A DNA stretch of 64,000 nt. Origin: Citrobacter amalonaticus. GTDB taxonomy: Bacteria > Pseudomonadota > Gammaproteobacteria > Enterobacterales > Enterobacteriaceae. The notes under the pieces are model-generated. The model did not search any database. It was not told the origin of the DNA and worked only from the letters and a program-made list of their open reading frames with translations. A program made the position numbers and the translations under genes. Shown here in pieces: positions 20,794-30,699 of the stretch (positions are counted from its first letter, which is position 1; every line of letters starts with the position of its first letter). The stretch covers positions 868,087-932,086 of the forward strand of contig NZ_PQMB01000001.1 of assembly GCF_002918555.1 (NCBI RefSeq). The letters run 5' to 3'.

Positions 20794-21555
20794 ATGGCGC
20801 CATCATCTGCAACGGTTCCTCGCAGCGGTTTTTACTATTTTTCTCAGGGATGGAAGCTGGTCTCACAACCCGGAATTCGTCGCTATGTCATTCTGCCACT
20901 TTTGGTCAACATAGTATTGATGGGCGGCGCGTTCTGGTGGCTGTTCACCCAACTGGACGTCTGGATCCCGTCGTTAATGAGCCACGTTCCTGACTGGCTG
21001 CAGTGGCTGAGCTATCTGCTATGGCCAATTGCCGTTATCTCAGTTCTGTTGGTTTTCGGCTACTTTTTCTCAACGCTCGCCAACTGGATTGCCGCACCGT
21101 TTAACGGACTGCTGGCGGAGCAGCTTGAGGCCAGACTGACGGGCGCAACGCCACCGGATACCGGCGTGCTCGGCATGATGAAAGACGTGCCGCGTATTAT
21201 GAAACGCGAGTGGCAAAAGTTTGCCTGGTATCTGCCGCGCGCGGTTCTGCTGCTGATCCTCTATTTTATTCCTGGGATTGGACAAACCGTCGCCCCGGTT
21301 CTGTGGTTCCTGTTCAGTGCCTGGATGCTGGCCATTCAGTATTGCGATTATCCGTTTGATAACCATAAGGTGCCATTTAAAGAGATGCGTACCGCCCTGC
21401 GCACGCGCAAGGTGACGAATATGCAGTTTGGCGCGCTGACCAGTCTGTTCACCATGATTCCGGTGCTCAATCTGTTCATCATGCCGGTGGCGGTATGCGG
21501 TGCAACGGCGATGTGGGTCGATTGCTATCGTGTTAAACACGCGTTATGGAAATAA
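20794..21555 (+). CDS. cysZ: Sulfate transporter CysZ
   Basis: Inner-membrane sulfate uptake protein, 253 residues as in E. coli, with four or more hydrophobic segments and the conserved [20 protein letters not shown] block near 165-184. The ATG at 20794 matches the family start, although AAGGAG lies about 13 bases upstream, further than ideal. It supplies sulfate for cysteine made by CysK, the next gene. Divergent from zipA. Confidence 0.95.
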   Translation: MAPSSATVPRSGFYYFSQGWKLVSQPGIRRYVILPLLVNIVLMGGAFWWLFTQLDVWIPSLMSHVPDWLQWLSYLLWPIAVISVLLVFGYFFSTLANWIAAPFNGLLAEQLEARLTGATPPDTGVLGMMKDVPRIMKREWQKFAWYLPRAVLLLILYFIPGIGQTVAPVLWFLFSAWMLAIQYCDYPFDNHKVPFKEMRTALRTRKVTNMQFGALTSLFTMIPVLNLFIMPVAVCGATAMWVDCYRVKHALWK

Positions 21556-21741
21556 GGTCAATATGCGGCAATTACGCCGGGATGGGCCAGGCTCTTAGCA
21601 GTGGTATATGCCGTTTCTTATTCCATACTGATTTCCATTATTTCTTCATAGAATATAGATATGCGAAATCCTTACTTCCCCATATCTGTCTGACGGGTAT
21701 GCTGGGAAGGTATCCCAATTTCATACAGTTAAGGACAGGCC

Positions 21742-22713
21742 ATGAGTAAGATTTATGAAGACAACTCGCTGACTATCGGTCATACGCCGCTGGTTCGACT
21801 GAACCGTATCGGTAATGGACGCATTCTGGCAAAGGTAGAATCACGCAACCCGAGCTTCAGCGTCAAATGCCGTATCGGTGCCAATATGATTTGGGATGCC
21901 GAAAAACGTGGCATGTTAAAACCTGGTATTGAGCTGGTAGAACCGACCAGCGGCAACACCGGCATCGCTCTGGCTTATGTGGCAGCAGCCCGTGGCTATA
22001 AGCTAACGCTGACCATGCCGGAAACCATGAGCGTCGAACGCCGTAAGCTGCTGAAAGCGCTTGGCGCGAATCTGGTGCTGACGGAAGGCGCTAAAGGCAT
22101 GAAAGGCGCGATTCAGAAAGCCGAAGAGATTGTCGCCAGCGATCCGGCAAAATACCTGTTGCTTCAGCAGTTCAGTAATCCGGCTAACCCGGAAATTCAC
22201 GAAAAGACAACGGGCCCGGAGATTTGGGAAGATACCGACGGCCAGGTGGATGTCTTCATCGCTGGCGTCGGCACCGGCGGTACGTTAACCGGCGTAACCC
22301 GCTACATTAAAGGAACCAAAGGTAAAACGGATCTTATCACCGTTGCGGTAGAGCCTACCGACTCCCCGGTCATCGCTCAGGCGCTGGCTGGTGAAGAGAT
22401 CAAGCCTGGCCCACACAAAATTCAGGGTATCGGCGCTGGCTTTATTCCTGGCAACCTGGATCTGAAGCTGATTGATAAAGTGGTGGGCATCACCAATGAA
22501 GAGGCGATCTCCACTGCGCGTCGCCTGATGGAAGAAGAAGGCATTCTGGCTGGTATCTCTTCCGGCGCAGCGGTTGCTGCAGCGCTTAAGCTTCAGGAAG
22601 ATGAAGCCTTTACCAATAAGAATATTGTGGTTATCCTGCCTTCATCGGGTGAGCGTTATCTTAGCACTGCACTGTTTGCCGATCTCTTTACTGAGAAAGA
22701 ATTGCAACAGTAA
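21742..22713 (+). CDS. cysK: Cysteine synthase A (O-acetylserine sulfhydrylase)
   Basis: PLP enzyme converting O-acetylserine and sulfide to cysteine, 323 residues as in E. coli. Lys42 in SFSVKCRIG binds PLP; the substrate loop TSGNTG lies near 69-74 and the phosphate loop GTGGT near 177-181. It has its own promoter region of 186 bases after cysZ, where CysB control is expected although I could not define a site. A terminator follows. Confidence 0.98.
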   Translation: MSKIYEDNSLTIGHTPLVRLNRIGNGRILAKVESRNPSFSVKCRIGANMIWDAEKRGMLKPGIELVEPTSGNTGIALAYVAAARGYKLTLTMPETMSVERRKLLKALGANLVLTEGAKGMKGAIQKAEEIVASDPAKYLLLQQFSNPANPEIHEKTTGPEIWEDTDGQVDVFIAGVGTGGTLTGVTRYIKGTKGKTDLITVAVEPTDSPVIAQALAGEEIKPGPHKIQGIGAGFIPGNLDLKLIDKVVGITNEEAISTARRLMEEEGILAGISSGAAVAAALKLQEDEAFTNKNIVVILPSSGERYLSTALFADLFTEKELQQ

Positions 22714-23095
22714 TATCAGCATGTTAAAACCGCGTAAAAAAGCACCTTTTCAGGTGCTTTTTTGTGGTCTGGTTCAAAGTTTTACCCCTCCTGCCATTGA
22801 TTCACCCCGTCTGGTCTGGTATTTAACCTGACTAATTATTTTGAAGCGCGAAATTAATCGTTACAGGAAAACTGCTAGCTGAATCGATTTTATGATTTGG
22901 TTCAAGTCTTCCTTTCGCGGCATAATGTTTAATGACGAACGTAACGTCAGCGGCCAGAAGTTGCCTGCAACGGATTGCGTAAAACACCTGGTGTGTCGCG
23001 CCCGTTTATGCCGGCGCTAACAATACAGGCTAAAGTTGAACCGCCAGGCTAGACTTTAGTTCCACAACACTAAACCTATAAGTTGGGGAAATACA
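22714..23095 (+). promoter_or_regulatory. pts operon promoter region (cysK-ptsH, 382 bp)
   Basis: After the cysK terminator this region closely follows the E. coli pts leader as I remember it. A Cra-like site GCTGAATCGATTTT lies at 22878-22891. A CRP-like stretch follows (ATGATTTGGTTCAAG, near 22892-22906), then a CATAATGT -10 near 22921-22928 for P0. A second promoter lies in the GGCTAGACTTTAG stretch near 23048-23060, and the ribosome site GGGGAAATACA precedes ptsH. It fits control by CRP, Cra and Mlc. Confidence 0.75.
22737..22763 (+). terminator. terminator of cysK
   Basis: AAAAGCACCT-TTTC-AGGTGCTTTTTT stem with T run, 25 bases after the stop. Confidence 0.9.
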
Positions 23096-23353
23096 ATGTT
23101 CCAGCAAGAAGTTACCATTACCGCTCCGAACGGTCTGCACACCCGCCCTGCTGCTCAGTTTGTTAAAGAAGCGAAAGGCTTCACTTCTGAGATTACTGTG
23201 ACTTCCAACGGCAAAAGCGCCAGCGCAAAAAGCCTGTTCAAACTGCAGACTCTGGGCCTGACTCAGGGCACCGTTGTCACTCTCTCTGCTGAAGGTGAAG
23301 ACGAGCAGAAAGCGGTTGAACATCTGGTCAAACTGATGGCGGAACTCGAGTAA
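23096..23353 (+). CDS. ptsH: Phosphocarrier protein HPr
   Basis: The 85-residue general PTS phosphocarrier. Active-site His15 lies in NGLHTRPA, and Ser46 in the KSLFKL segment. It takes phosphate from EI and passes it to EIIA domains. First gene of ptsH-ptsI-crr, with ribosome site GGGGAAATACA. Confidence 0.99.
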   Translation: MFQQEVTITAPNGLHTRPAAQFVKEAKGFTSEITVTSNGKSASAKSLFKLQTLGLTQGTVVTLSAEGEDEQKAVEHLVKLMAELE

Positions 23354-23398
23354 GTTTTCCGGGTTCTTTTAAAAATCAGTCACAAGTAAGGTAGGGTT

Positions 23399-25126
23399 AT
23401 GATTTCAGGCATTTTAGCATCCCCGGGTATCGCTTTCGGCAAAGCACTGCTGCTGAAAGAAGACGAAATCGTCATTGACCGGAAAAAAATTTCTGCCGAC
23501 AAGGTTGATCAGGAAGTTGAACGTTTTCTGAGCGGTCGTGCCAAAGCATCTGCGCAGTTAGAAGCGATCAAAACGAAAGCTGGTGAAACGTTCGGCGAAG
23601 AAAAAGAAGCCATTTTCGAAGGGCATATTATGCTGCTCGAAGATGAGGAGCTGGAGCAGGAAATCATAGCCCTGATTAAAGATAAGCACATGACGGCTGA
23701 TGCAGCTGCGCATGAGGTTATCGAAGGTCAGGCCACTGCCCTGGAAGAACTGGATGATGAATACCTGAAAGAGCGTGCGGCTGACGTACGTGACATCGGT
23801 AAGCGCCTGCTGCGCAACATCCTGGGTCTGGCAATTATTGACCTGAGCGCAATCAAGGATGAAGTGATCCTGGTTGCCGCTGACCTGACCCCGTCTGAAA
23901 CCGCACAGCTGAACCTGCAAAAGGTGCTGGGTTTCATCACCGACGCGGGCGGCCGTACTTCCCACACCTCTATCATGGCGCGTTCTCTGGAACTGCCAGC
24001 CATCGTGGGTACCGGTAGCGTCACCTCTCAGGTGAAAAACAACGATTATCTGATTCTTGATGCCGTAAACAATCAGGTTTACGTCAACCCGACCAACGAA
24101 GAAATTGAAAAACTGCGCGCCGTTCAGGAGCAGGTTGCAACCGAGAAAGTAGAGCTTGCGAAGCTGAAAGATCTGCCGGCAATTACGCTGGACGGGCATC
24201 AGGTCGAAGTTTGCGCCAACATCGGTACCGTTCGTGACGTTGAAGGCGCAGAGCGCAACGGTGCGGAAGGCGTTGGTCTGTACCGTACTGAATTCCTGTT
24301 CATGGACCGTGACGCGCTGCCAACTGAAGAAGAACAGTTTGCTGCCTATAAAGCCGTTGCTGAGGCCTGTGGCTCTCAGGCGGTCATCGTCCGTACCATG
24401 GACATCGGCGGTGACAAAGAGCTGCCGTACATGAATTTCCCGAAAGAAGAGAACCCGTTCCTGGGCTGGCGTGCCGTGCGTATCGCGATGGATCGTAAAG
24501 AGATCCTGCGCGATCAGGTCCGCGCTATCCTGCGTGCATCTGCTTTCGGTAAACTGCGTATTATGTTCCCGATGATTATCTCTGTTGAAGAAGTGCGCGC
24601 ACTGCGCAAAGAGATCGAAATCTACAAACAGGAACTGCGCGACGAAGGTAAAGCGTTTGACGAGTCAATTGAGATTGGCGTGATGGTGGAAACACCGGCT
24701 GCGGCAACGATTGCTCGCCATTTAGCCAAAGAAGTTGATTTCTTTAGTATCGGTACCAATGATTTAACGCAGTATACCCTGGCAGTTGACCGTGGTAATG
24801 ATATGATTTCACACCTTTACCAACCAATGTCGCCATCTGTCCTGACGCTTATCAAGCAAGTCATTGATGCTTCTCATGCTGAAGGGAAATGGACTGGCAT
24901 GTGTGGTGAGCTTGCAGGCGACGAACGTGCTACACTTCTGTTGCTGGGGATGGGTCTGGACGAATTCTCTATGAGCGCCATTTCTATCCCGCGCATTAAG
25001 AAGATTATCCGTAACACGAACTTCGAAGATGCGAAGGTGTTAGCAGAGCAGGCTCTTGCTCAACCGACAACGGACGAGTTAATGACTCTGGTTAACAAGT
25101 TCATTGAAGAAAAAACAATCTGCTAA
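23399..25126 (+). CDS. ptsI: PTS enzyme I
   Basis: PEP-protein phosphotransferase of 575 residues. The phosphohistidine motif is [12 protein letters not shown] with His189, and the PEP-binding barrel includes the [13 protein letters not shown] segment near 455-467 and the catalytic CGELAGD near 502-508. It starts the phosphate relay for all PTS sugars, including the orphan EIIBC at the left end of the window. It lies 45 bases after ptsH. Confidence 0.99.
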   Translation: MISGILASPGIAFGKALLLKEDEIVIDRKKISADKVDQEVERFLSGRAKASAQLEAIKTKAGETFGEEKEAIFEGHIMLLEDEELEQEIIALIKDKHMTADAAAHEVIEGQATALEELDDEYLKERAADVRDIGKRLLRNILGLAIIDLSAIKDEVILVAADLTPSETAQLNLQKVLGFITDAGGRTSHTSIMARSLELPAIVGTGSVTSQVKNNDYLILDAVNNQVYVNPTNEEIEKLRAVQEQVATEKVELAKLKDLPAITLDGHQVEVCANIGTVRDVEGAERNGAEGVGLYRTEFLFMDRDALPTEEEQFAAYKAVAEACGSQAVIVRTMDIGGDKELPYMNFPKEENPFLGWRAVRIAMDRKEILRDQVRAILRASAFGKLRIMFPMIISVEEVRALRKEIEIYKQELRDEGKAFDESIEIGVMVETPAAATIARHLAKEVDFFSIGTNDLTQYTLAVDRGNDMISHLYQPMSPSVLTLIKQVIDASHAEGKWTGMCGELAGDERATLLLLGMGLDEFSMSAISIPRIKKIIRNTNFEDAKVLAEQALAQPTTDELMTLVNKFIEEKTIC

Positions 25127-25166
25127 TCCACGAGATGCGGCCCAATTTACTGCTTAGGAGAAGATC

Positions 25167-25676
25167 ATGGGTTTGTTCGATAAACTGAAATCTCTGGTTT
25201 CTGATGATAAGAAAGACACCGGAACTATTGAGATTGTTGCTCCGCTCTCTGGCGAGATCGTCAACATCGAAGACGTGCCGGATGTAGTATTTGCTGAAAA
25301 AATTGTTGGTGATGGCATCGCTATCAAACCAACCGGTAACAAAATGGTTGCCCCTGTTGACGGCACTATTGGCAAAATATTTGAAACCAACCATGCGTTC
25401 TCTATCGAATCCGATAGCGGTATCGAACTGTTCGTTCACTTCGGTATCGACACCGTTGAACTGAAAGGCGAAGGCTTTAAGCGTATCGCTGAAGAAGGCC
25501 AGCGTGTGAAAGTTGGCGATCCGGTTATCGAATTCGATCTGCCACTGCTGGAAGAGAAAGCCAAGTCTACCCTGACTCCGGTTGTTATCTCCAACATGGA
25601 CGAGATCAAAGAGCTGATCAAACTGTCCGGTAGCGTGACCGTGGGTGAAACTCCGGTTATCCGCATCAAGAAGTAA
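25167..25676 (+). CDS. crr: EIIA-Glc (Crr)
   Basis: The 169-residue glucose-specific EIIA and central regulator of catabolite repression. The active sites are His75 (in [10 protein letters not shown]) and His90 ([13 protein letters not shown]). It phosphorylates EIIB domains that lack their own EIIA, such as PtsG, MalX and TreB, and is the likely donor for the permease at 625. Last gene of the pts operon; a terminator follows. Confidence 0.99.
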   Translation: MGLFDKLKSLVSDDKKDTGTIEIVAPLSGEIVNIEDVPDVVFAEKIVGDGIAIKPTGNKMVAPVDGTIGKIFETNHAFSIESDSGIELFVHFGIDTVELKGEGFKRIAEEGQRVKVGDPVIEFDLPLLEEKAKSTLTPVVISNMDEIKELIKLSGSVTVGETPVIRIKK

Positions 25677-25696
25677 TTCTTGCCGCAGAATAGAAG

Positions 25697-25723
25697 AATG
25701 GCGCCTGATGGCGCCATTTTTTT
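25697..25723 (+). terminator. terminator of the pts operon
   Basis: AATGGCGCC-TGAT-GGCGCCATTTTTTT stem and T run, 20 bases after crr. Confidence 0.92.
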
Positions 25724-25802
25724 GGTTTGCTGGTCTGATAAGCGCTGCGCCATCAGCCCCCCGTGGCACTGCTGGCGGATGACGGCGTCAACGCCGACGG
25801 AT

Positions 25803-26042
25803 TTACAACGCCGACGTCATAGGACGATAACACTTCTCACGCATCAGGATTTTCATCCCTTCCGGTCCACTCTCCAGCATCCGCTTTTCCGAATCTGACA
25901 CCAGAAGCTCACACTGATAGCCGCCCGTAATGCCAAACATCGCCCGCGCCACGCAGGCATCTTCGAGCGCGTCCTGACCACAGGTTTCAAAATGACCGAC
26001 CAGACGTCCGTTATGATGAACAACCAGACGATAACTCTTCAT
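25803..26042 (-). CDS. small protein of unknown function, coupled to pdxK
   Basis: A 79-residue soluble protein with no motif I recognise. It has no signal peptide or membrane segment, and starts [20 protein letters not shown]. Its ATG overlaps the TGA of pdxK (ATGA), so it is translated with pdxK, and no terminator separates them. This coupling and even codon use argue for a real gene. K-12 has no gene at this position to my knowledge. The neighbours suggest a role in B6 salvage or simple co-expression; neither can be decided here. Confidence 0.7.
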   Translation of the reverse strand: MKSYRLVVHHNGRLVGHFETCGQDALEDACVARAMFGITGGYQCELLVSDSEKRMLESGPEGMKILMREKCYRPMTSAL

Positions 26043-26905
26043 CGCGCCTCCCCTGCCGGTGGCAGTATCAATTCATCGCAGCCGCATTGCTGCGTCCAGG
26101 TCATCACCTCCAGAACGCGTTCAGCGGCATATTGCGTCGCCTTAGTCAGCGGGATGCCCTGAACAATTCCACTGATTAATTCCGCGCAGAACAGATCGCC
26201 GGTGCCTTTCAAATCCGTTTCCACACGCGGATGCTCAATCACATCCAGTGATTCGGCAGTCACCACCGCCACGTTAATCGTCCCGCAGGTTAGCCCTGGC
26301 GCACTGGTGATCACTATCCACTTCAGCGTGTCGGTCAGCATCGTTCTCGCTGCCGCAACGGCTTCTTCCAGCGTGCGGCACGGCTTGCCGCTCAGTATCT
26401 CAAGCTCAAAAACATTCGGCGTCAGCCCCTGGGCCAGCGGCAGCAGATGATGACGATAGGCCTCCGGTATTTCAGCTTTCACATACATCCCACTGTCGGT
26501 ATCCCCCATCACCGGGTCAACCAGTACAGAAACGTCAGGATGAGTTTCGCGAACGGTTTTCAGCCACTGTGCGAGCAGGGCAATTTGCTCCGCGCTCCCC
26601 ATATAACCGGTGGTCACCGCCTTCAGCTCGCGCAGCGCATCACGCTCGCTCAACGCCTGCAAATAGCCGCTGAACCAGTCGGCAGGGATAATGCCGCCAT
26701 AGAACGTTTCATAATGCGGCGTATTACTGAACAGCACCGTTGGCACCGCCGTCACCCGCAACCCCCTTGCTTTGATGGCCGGAACCGCAATGCTGTTACC
26801 TACACTGCCGTACACGACCTGTGACTGAACGGCGACAATGTCGGTCTGTAAGGCCCGATGTTTATCGTCAAAGAGCACTGACTGTATTTCACTATCCTGC
26901 CCCAT
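26039..26905 (-). CDS. pdxK: Pyridoxine/pyridoxal/pyridoxamine kinase PdxK
   Basis: Salvage kinase making pyridoxal 5'-phosphate precursors, 288 residues, ribokinase family. Recognisable blocks are [20 protein letters not shown] near 19-38, DPVMGD near 133-138 and the anion-hole [12 protein letters not shown] near 229-240. The ATG at 26905 has AGGAGAAGGTG upstream; a GTG one codon earlier is less likely. It is divergent from ptsJ, whose Salmonella product represses pdxK. Confidence 0.94.
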   Translation of the reverse strand: MGQDSEIQSVLFDDKHRALQTDIVAVQSQVVYGSVGNSIAVPAIKARGLRVTAVPTVLFSNTPHYETFYGGIIPADWFSGYLQALSERDALRELKAVTTGYMGSAEQIALLAQWLKTVRETHPDVSVLVDPVMGDTDSGMYVKAEIPEAYRHHLLPLAQGLTPNVFELEILSGKPCRTLEEAVAAARTMLTDTLKWIVITSAPGLTCGTINVAVVTAESLDVIEHPRVETDLKGTGDLFCAELISGIVQGIPLTKATQYAAERVLEVMTWTQQCGCDELILPPAGEAR

Positions 26906-26951
26906 CACCTTCTCCTCTCACTGGACAGCGGGCTGGTGCCTCACTATTATC

Positions 26952-26979
26952 GTCATATGCTAAAATTCATTTTGTCATA
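26952..26979. promoter_or_regulatory. candidate PtsJ operator (direct repeat)
   Basis: GTCATA occurs twice in the 82-base pdxK-ptsJ gap, at 26952-26957 and 26974-26979, in the contexts CGTCATATG and TGTCATAGG. The copies are 22 bases apart, about two helical turns. MocR-type regulators commonly bind direct repeats in divergent promoters. Binding itself is inferred. Confidence 0.5.
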
Positions 26980-26987
26980 GGTCAATA

Positions 26988-28280
26988 ATGATCGACGGAA
27001 AAACCGCCAGCGAAATCTTCGACAGTATACGTCAGCACGTCACCAGCGGTATTTTACCGGCAGGTGAAACGTTGCCCCCGGTACGGGAACTGGCGTTACA
27101 GCTCAACGTAAACCGTAATACCGTTGCGGCGGCCTACAAGCGACTGGTCACCTCGGGTCTGGCGCAAAGTCAGGGTCGCAACGGCACGGTGATCAAGGCT
27201 CCGTCGGCACCTGCTGCGCTGGAAGGCGGGGATCCGCATACACCACTCATCGATCTCTCCGGCGGTAACCCTGACCCGGCTCGCCTGCCCCATCTGAACC
27301 GTTACTTTGCCAAACTTAAGTCAGGTCATCATCTGTATGGCGACGCGCCTGTCTCCCCGGAGTTGAAACACTGGGCCGCGCGCTGGATGCAGGATGCAAT
27401 TCCTGACGCAGGCGAAATTGATATTACCAGTGGCGCAACGGATGCCATTGAGCGCCTGCTGAGTGCCCACCTTCTGCCGGGTGACAGTGTGGCGGTTGAA
27501 GATCCCTGTTTTTTAAGCAGTATTAATATGTTGCGATATGCCGGATTGAGGGCCAGCCCGGTGAGCGTCGGTAGCGAAGGAATGCAGCCGGAGATGCTGG
27601 AAGACACCCTCCGCAAAGGCGCACGGGCGGTGATTATTACGCCACGAGCGCATAACCCAACGGGATGCAGCTTAAGCGTCGCGCGCGCCGTAGCGTTACG
27701 GGAGATCCTCGCACGTTATCCGCAGGTGCTGGTCATTGTCGACGACCATTTTGCCCTGCTCTCATCATCGGCCTGGTATCCGGTGATTGCCGCAGAAACG
27801 CTACGCTGGGCGGTGGTTCGCTCGATGTCAAAAACCCTGGGGCCGGACCTGCGCCTGGCCATCGTCGCCAGCGATCCCGCAACTTCGGCAAGGCTACGGC
27901 TGCGGCTTAACTCCGGCAGCCAGTGGGTCAGCCATCTGTTACAGGATTTAGTCCATGCCTGTCTCAGTGATGAGGATTATCAGCAAACGCTGGCGCAGAC
28001 CCGGTTGTTCTATGCTTCGCAGCAGCAAAAGCTGGCCAGCGCTTTACAACACGACGGTCACCCCCTCTCCCCCGGCGACGGCCTGAATTTCTGGCTTCCG
28101 CTGGAAACCCCCAGCCAGACGCTGGCTTTCAGGCTGGCAAAAGCAGGCTGGCTGGTACGCGAAGGCGAAGCCTTTGGCGTCAGGACCCCCGCTTACGGTC
28201 TGCGTATTACCCTGTCGACCTTAAGCGACAGTGATATCAACACGCTGGCGACTGACATCCATCAGGCGCTGAAACGATAA
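26988..28280 (+). CDS. ptsJ: MocR-type regulator PtsJ
   Basis: A 430-residue fusion of a GntR winged-helix domain (about 1-70; LPPVRELALQLNVNRNTVAAAYKRL) to a fold-type I aminotransferase-like domain (about 90-430). PLP-site features are visible: PCFLSSINMLRYAG, PRAHNPTGCSLS, DDHFAL and the lysine in SMSKTLGPDLRLA. Salmonella PtsJ is a PLP-responsive repressor of pdxK, and the divergent arrangement here is the same. yfeJ follows after 12 bases in the same direction. Confidence 0.9.
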   Translation: MIDGKTASEIFDSIRQHVTSGILPAGETLPPVRELALQLNVNRNTVAAAYKRLVTSGLAQSQGRNGTVIKAPSAPAALEGGDPHTPLIDLSGGNPDPARLPHLNRYFAKLKSGHHLYGDAPVSPELKHWAARWMQDAIPDAGEIDITSGATDAIERLLSAHLLPGDSVAVEDPCFLSSINMLRYAGLRASPVSVGSEGMQPEMLEDTLRKGARAVIITPRAHNPTGCSLSVARAVALREILARYPQVLVIVDDHFALLSSSAWYPVIAAETLRWAVVRSMSKTLGPDLRLAIVASDPATSARLRLRLNSGSQWVSHLLQDLVHACLSDEDYQQTLAQTRLFYASQQQKLASALQHDGHPLSPGDGLNFWLPLETPSQTLAFRLAKAGWLVREGEAFGVRTPAYGLRITLSTLSDSDINTLATDIHQALKR

Positions 28281-28292
28281 CAGGAGAAAAAA

Positions 28293-29012
28293 ATGCGAGT
28301 ACATTTTGTTGTTCATGAGTCGTTTGAATCTGCTGGCGCGTACCTGCCCTGGGCAGAAGAACGCGGTTATGCCCTCTCCTGGTCCCGCGTTTATGCCGAC
28401 GAGCCTTTACCGATAAATGCCGATGGGTTTGATATGCTGGTTGTCTTTGGCGGGCCGCAATCACCGCGCACCACGCCGGAAGAGTGTCCCTGGTTTGATG
28501 CGCAGGCAGAACAGCATTTAATCAACCAGGCGATTGCCGCTGGTCGTATGGTGGTGGGCATCTGCCTTGGTTCACAGCTGACTGGCGAAGCGCTGGGGGC
28601 AAAAGTTTGCCAAAGCCCGGAAAAAGAGATTGGTCATTATCCCATTACTCTGACCGAGGCGGGCAAGCAGCATCCGCTTATTGACCACTTTGGCTCTCCG
28701 CTGATGGTTGGTCACTGGCATAACGATATGCCGGGTCTCACCGATCAGGCCATCGTTCTTGCCACAAGCGAAGGGTGTCCACGGCAGATCGTGCAATACG
28801 GCAATTTCGTCTACGGCTTCCAGTGCCATATGGAGTTTACCCGCGAGGCGGTTGAAGGGCTGATTCAGCACTCTGAGCAAGAGCTGGAAGAGGCCAAAGG
28901 GAAGCGCTTTATTCGCTCTGATGCCCAAATGCGCGAGTGGGATTACCAGCAGATGAATGAAAAGCTCTGGCTGTTCCTGGATAAACTGACCCAGGCGTAT
29001 TCACAAAAATAA
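28293..29012 (+). CDS. yfeJ: YfeJ, class I glutamine amidotransferase-like protein
   Basis: A 239-residue GATase1 domain protein. The nucleophile elbow is GICLGSQL with Cys near residue 92, and the catalytic His-x-Glu pair lies in FQCHMEFT near 176-183. No synthase domain is attached, so the ammonia acceptor is unknown; such stand-alone domains resemble GMP synthase amidotransferases or gamma-glutamyl hydrolases. It sits 12 bases after ptsJ behind AGGAG and is probably cotranscribed. Salmonella has the same pair. Confidence 0.82.
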   Translation: MRVHFVVHESFESAGAYLPWAEERGYALSWSRVYADEPLPINADGFDMLVVFGGPQSPRTTPEECPWFDAQAEQHLINQAIAAGRMVVGICLGSQLTGEALGAKVCQSPEKEIGHYPITLTEAGKQHPLIDHFGSPLMVGHWHNDMPGLTDQAIVLATSEGCPRQIVQYGNFVYGFQCHMEFTREAVEGLIQHSEQELEEAKGKRFIRSDAQMREWDYQQMNEKLWLFLDKLTQAYSQK

Positions 29013-29030
29013 CGTCACCCGGCGTGCAAC

Positions 29031-29155
29031 TATACTCTAAATAATTCGAGTTGCGGGAGAAAACGCGTCGTCGTTTTGAACAGCGCTTGCGCTGGCCCCG
29101 GGATGGGCCGAATAATTAAGCCAGCGCACCAGCAACCTGAAGTATGACAAGTATA
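29031..29155 (+). repeat. ERIC-like element with a different interior
   Basis: The outer arms match ERIC (TATACTCTAAATAATTCGAG at the left, CCTGAAGTATGACAAGTATA at the right), but the middle is replaced by an unrelated GC-rich stretch with its own hairpins (for example CAGCGCTTGCGCTG). It fills most of the 201-base yfeJ-yfeK gap. Confidence 0.75.
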
Positions 29156-29213
29156 AACGTGACATTAAAAGTCAGATAAACACGATGGATGAGTGACTTA
29201 AAAGGATATTTTG

Positions 29214-29573
29214 ATGAAAAAAATCGCATGTGCCCTGTTTGCACTCCTGATGACGCTTTCGGCGTGGGCAAAGCTCAACGCGCACGAAGAAGCGCGTATC
29301 AACGCCATGCTTGATGCGCTGGCGCAGAAGAAGGATTTAGTCTTCGTACGCAATGGCGATGCGCATAATAGCGAAGAAGCGGTTTCCCATCTGCGCTTAA
29401 AGCTCGGCAATACCCGCAATCGTATTGATACCGCAGAGCAGTTCATTGATAAGGTGGCCTCCTCATCATCAATTACCGGTAAACCTTACATCGTTAAGAT
29501 CCCCGGTAACAGCGATGAAAATGCCCGGCCTTATCTGCATGCGTTAATCGCAGAAACAGATAAGACGCTGTAA
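29214..29573 (+). CDS. yfeK: YfeK, small exported protein
   Basis: A 119-residue protein with an N-terminal signal peptide ([19 protein letters not shown]) and a mature DUF5329-like region containing [10 protein letters not shown] and [12 protein letters not shown]. It is homologous to E. coli YfeK, a periplasmic protein of unknown role. ATG 29214 follows AAAGGATATTTTG; the TTG just upstream is not needed. Convergent with cysM, 31 bases between the stops; K-12 yfeS is missing between them. Confidence 0.88.
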   Translation: MKKIACALFALLMTLSAWAKLNAHEEARINAMLDALAQKKDLVFVRNGDAHNSEEAVSHLRLKLGNTRNRIDTAEQFIDKVASSSSITGKPYIVKIPGNSDENARPYLHALIAETDKTL

Positions 29574-29604
29574 AACCTCAACAGCCTGTCTCATGACGCC
29601 GGGG

Positions 29605-30516
29605 TTAAATCCCCGCTCCCTGGCTGAAATGTTCTTCGCCAAAGACGCCGGTGGAAAGGTAGCGATCGCCGCGATCGCAGACGATCGCCACCACCACCGC
29701 ACCCGGATTGTTGTTTGCAATCCGCAACGCACCGGCGACCGCGCCGCCGGAGCTGACCCCGCAGAAAATGCCTTCACGAACCGCCAGTTCACGCATGGTG
29801 TTTTCCGCGTCCGTCTGATGGATATCCAGTACCTCATCCACCAGCGAGGCATTGAAGATGCCCGGCATATATTCCGCAGGCCAGCGACGAATCCCCGGAA
29901 TGCTGCTCCCTTCTTGCGGCTGCAAACCCACAATAGTGACCGTCTTAGGCTGCTCGCGCAGAAAACGCGATACGCCGGTGATCGTGCCGGTGGTGCCCAT
30001 ACTGGAGACAAAATGGGTGATACGCCCGGCAGTCTGCTGCCAGATTTCCGGGCCGGTAGAGGCATAGTGTGCGTACGGGTTATCGGGGTTATTAAACTGA
30101 TCGAGCAGCTTACCCTCACCGCGTGAAGCCATTTCCAGCGCCAGATCCCGCGCCCCTTCCATCCCCTGCTCTTTGGTGACCAGAATCAGCTCTGCGCCAT
30201 ACGCACGCATCGCCGCACGCCGCTCCTGGCTCATGTTGTCCGGCATCAACAGCGTCATGCGATAACCTTTCAGCGCAGCAATCATTGCCAGCGCAATACC
30301 GGTGTTACCGCTGGTGGCCTCAATTAATACGTCACCCGGCCTGATCTCACCGCGTTTTTCCGCCTGCACAATCATCGACAGCGCGGCCCGATCTTTCACC
30401 GACCCCGCCGGATTATTGCCTTCCAGCTTGACCCAAATTTCGCTACCGTTGGCAGGCGTCATACGTTGCAGTCTGACTAATGGCGTATTGCCAATGGTTT
30501 GTTCTAATGTGTTCAC
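29605..30516 (-). CDS. cysM: Cysteine synthase B
   Basis: PLP-dependent O-acetylserine sulfhydrylase isozyme that can also use thiosulfate, 303 residues as in E. coli. PLP lysine in NPAGSVKDRA (Lys41), TSGNTG near 68-73 and SSMGTTGTITG near 173-183. I start it at GTG 30516, where E. coli cysM also starts with GTG, with AGGACAGTGAAC upstream; in-frame ATG codons upstream are not conserved. It follows cysA in the same direction. Confidence 0.96.
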   Translation of the reverse strand: MNTLEQTIGNTPLVRLQRMTPANGSEIWVKLEGNNPAGSVKDRAALSMIVQAEKRGEIRPGDVLIEATSGNTGIALAMIAALKGYRMTLLMPDNMSQERRAAMRAYGAELILVTKEQGMEGARDLALEMASRGEGKLLDQFNNPDNPYAHYASTGPEIWQQTAGRITHFVSSMGTTGTITGVSRFLREQPKTVTIVGLQPQEGSSIPGIRRWPAEYMPGIFNASLVDEVLDIHQTDAENTMRELAVREGIFCGVSSGGAVAGALRIANNNPGAVVVAIVCDRGDRYLSTGVFGEEHFSQGAGI

Positions 30517-30644
30517 GTTCACTGTCCTGATTTTCATAGAAAAAGCGGCCACGCGGGCCGCTTGCTCAGTGTGATGGCCTTAAGCTATCAGTCTGTGTAA
30601 GTCAGGTCTACCGATTCGGCGGGCAAATATCCCGTACAGGGGGA

Positions 30645-30679
30645 TAAAAAAAAGCTCATGTTGATATGAGCCTTTTTTC
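30645..30679 (-). terminator. terminator between cysA and cysM
   Basis: GGCTCAT-ATCAAC-ATGAGC stem followed by eight T residues on the minus strand; A and T runs on both sides make it potentially bidirectional. Confidence 0.8.
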
Positions 30680-30699
30680 TGCCTGGCGATACGCTGACG

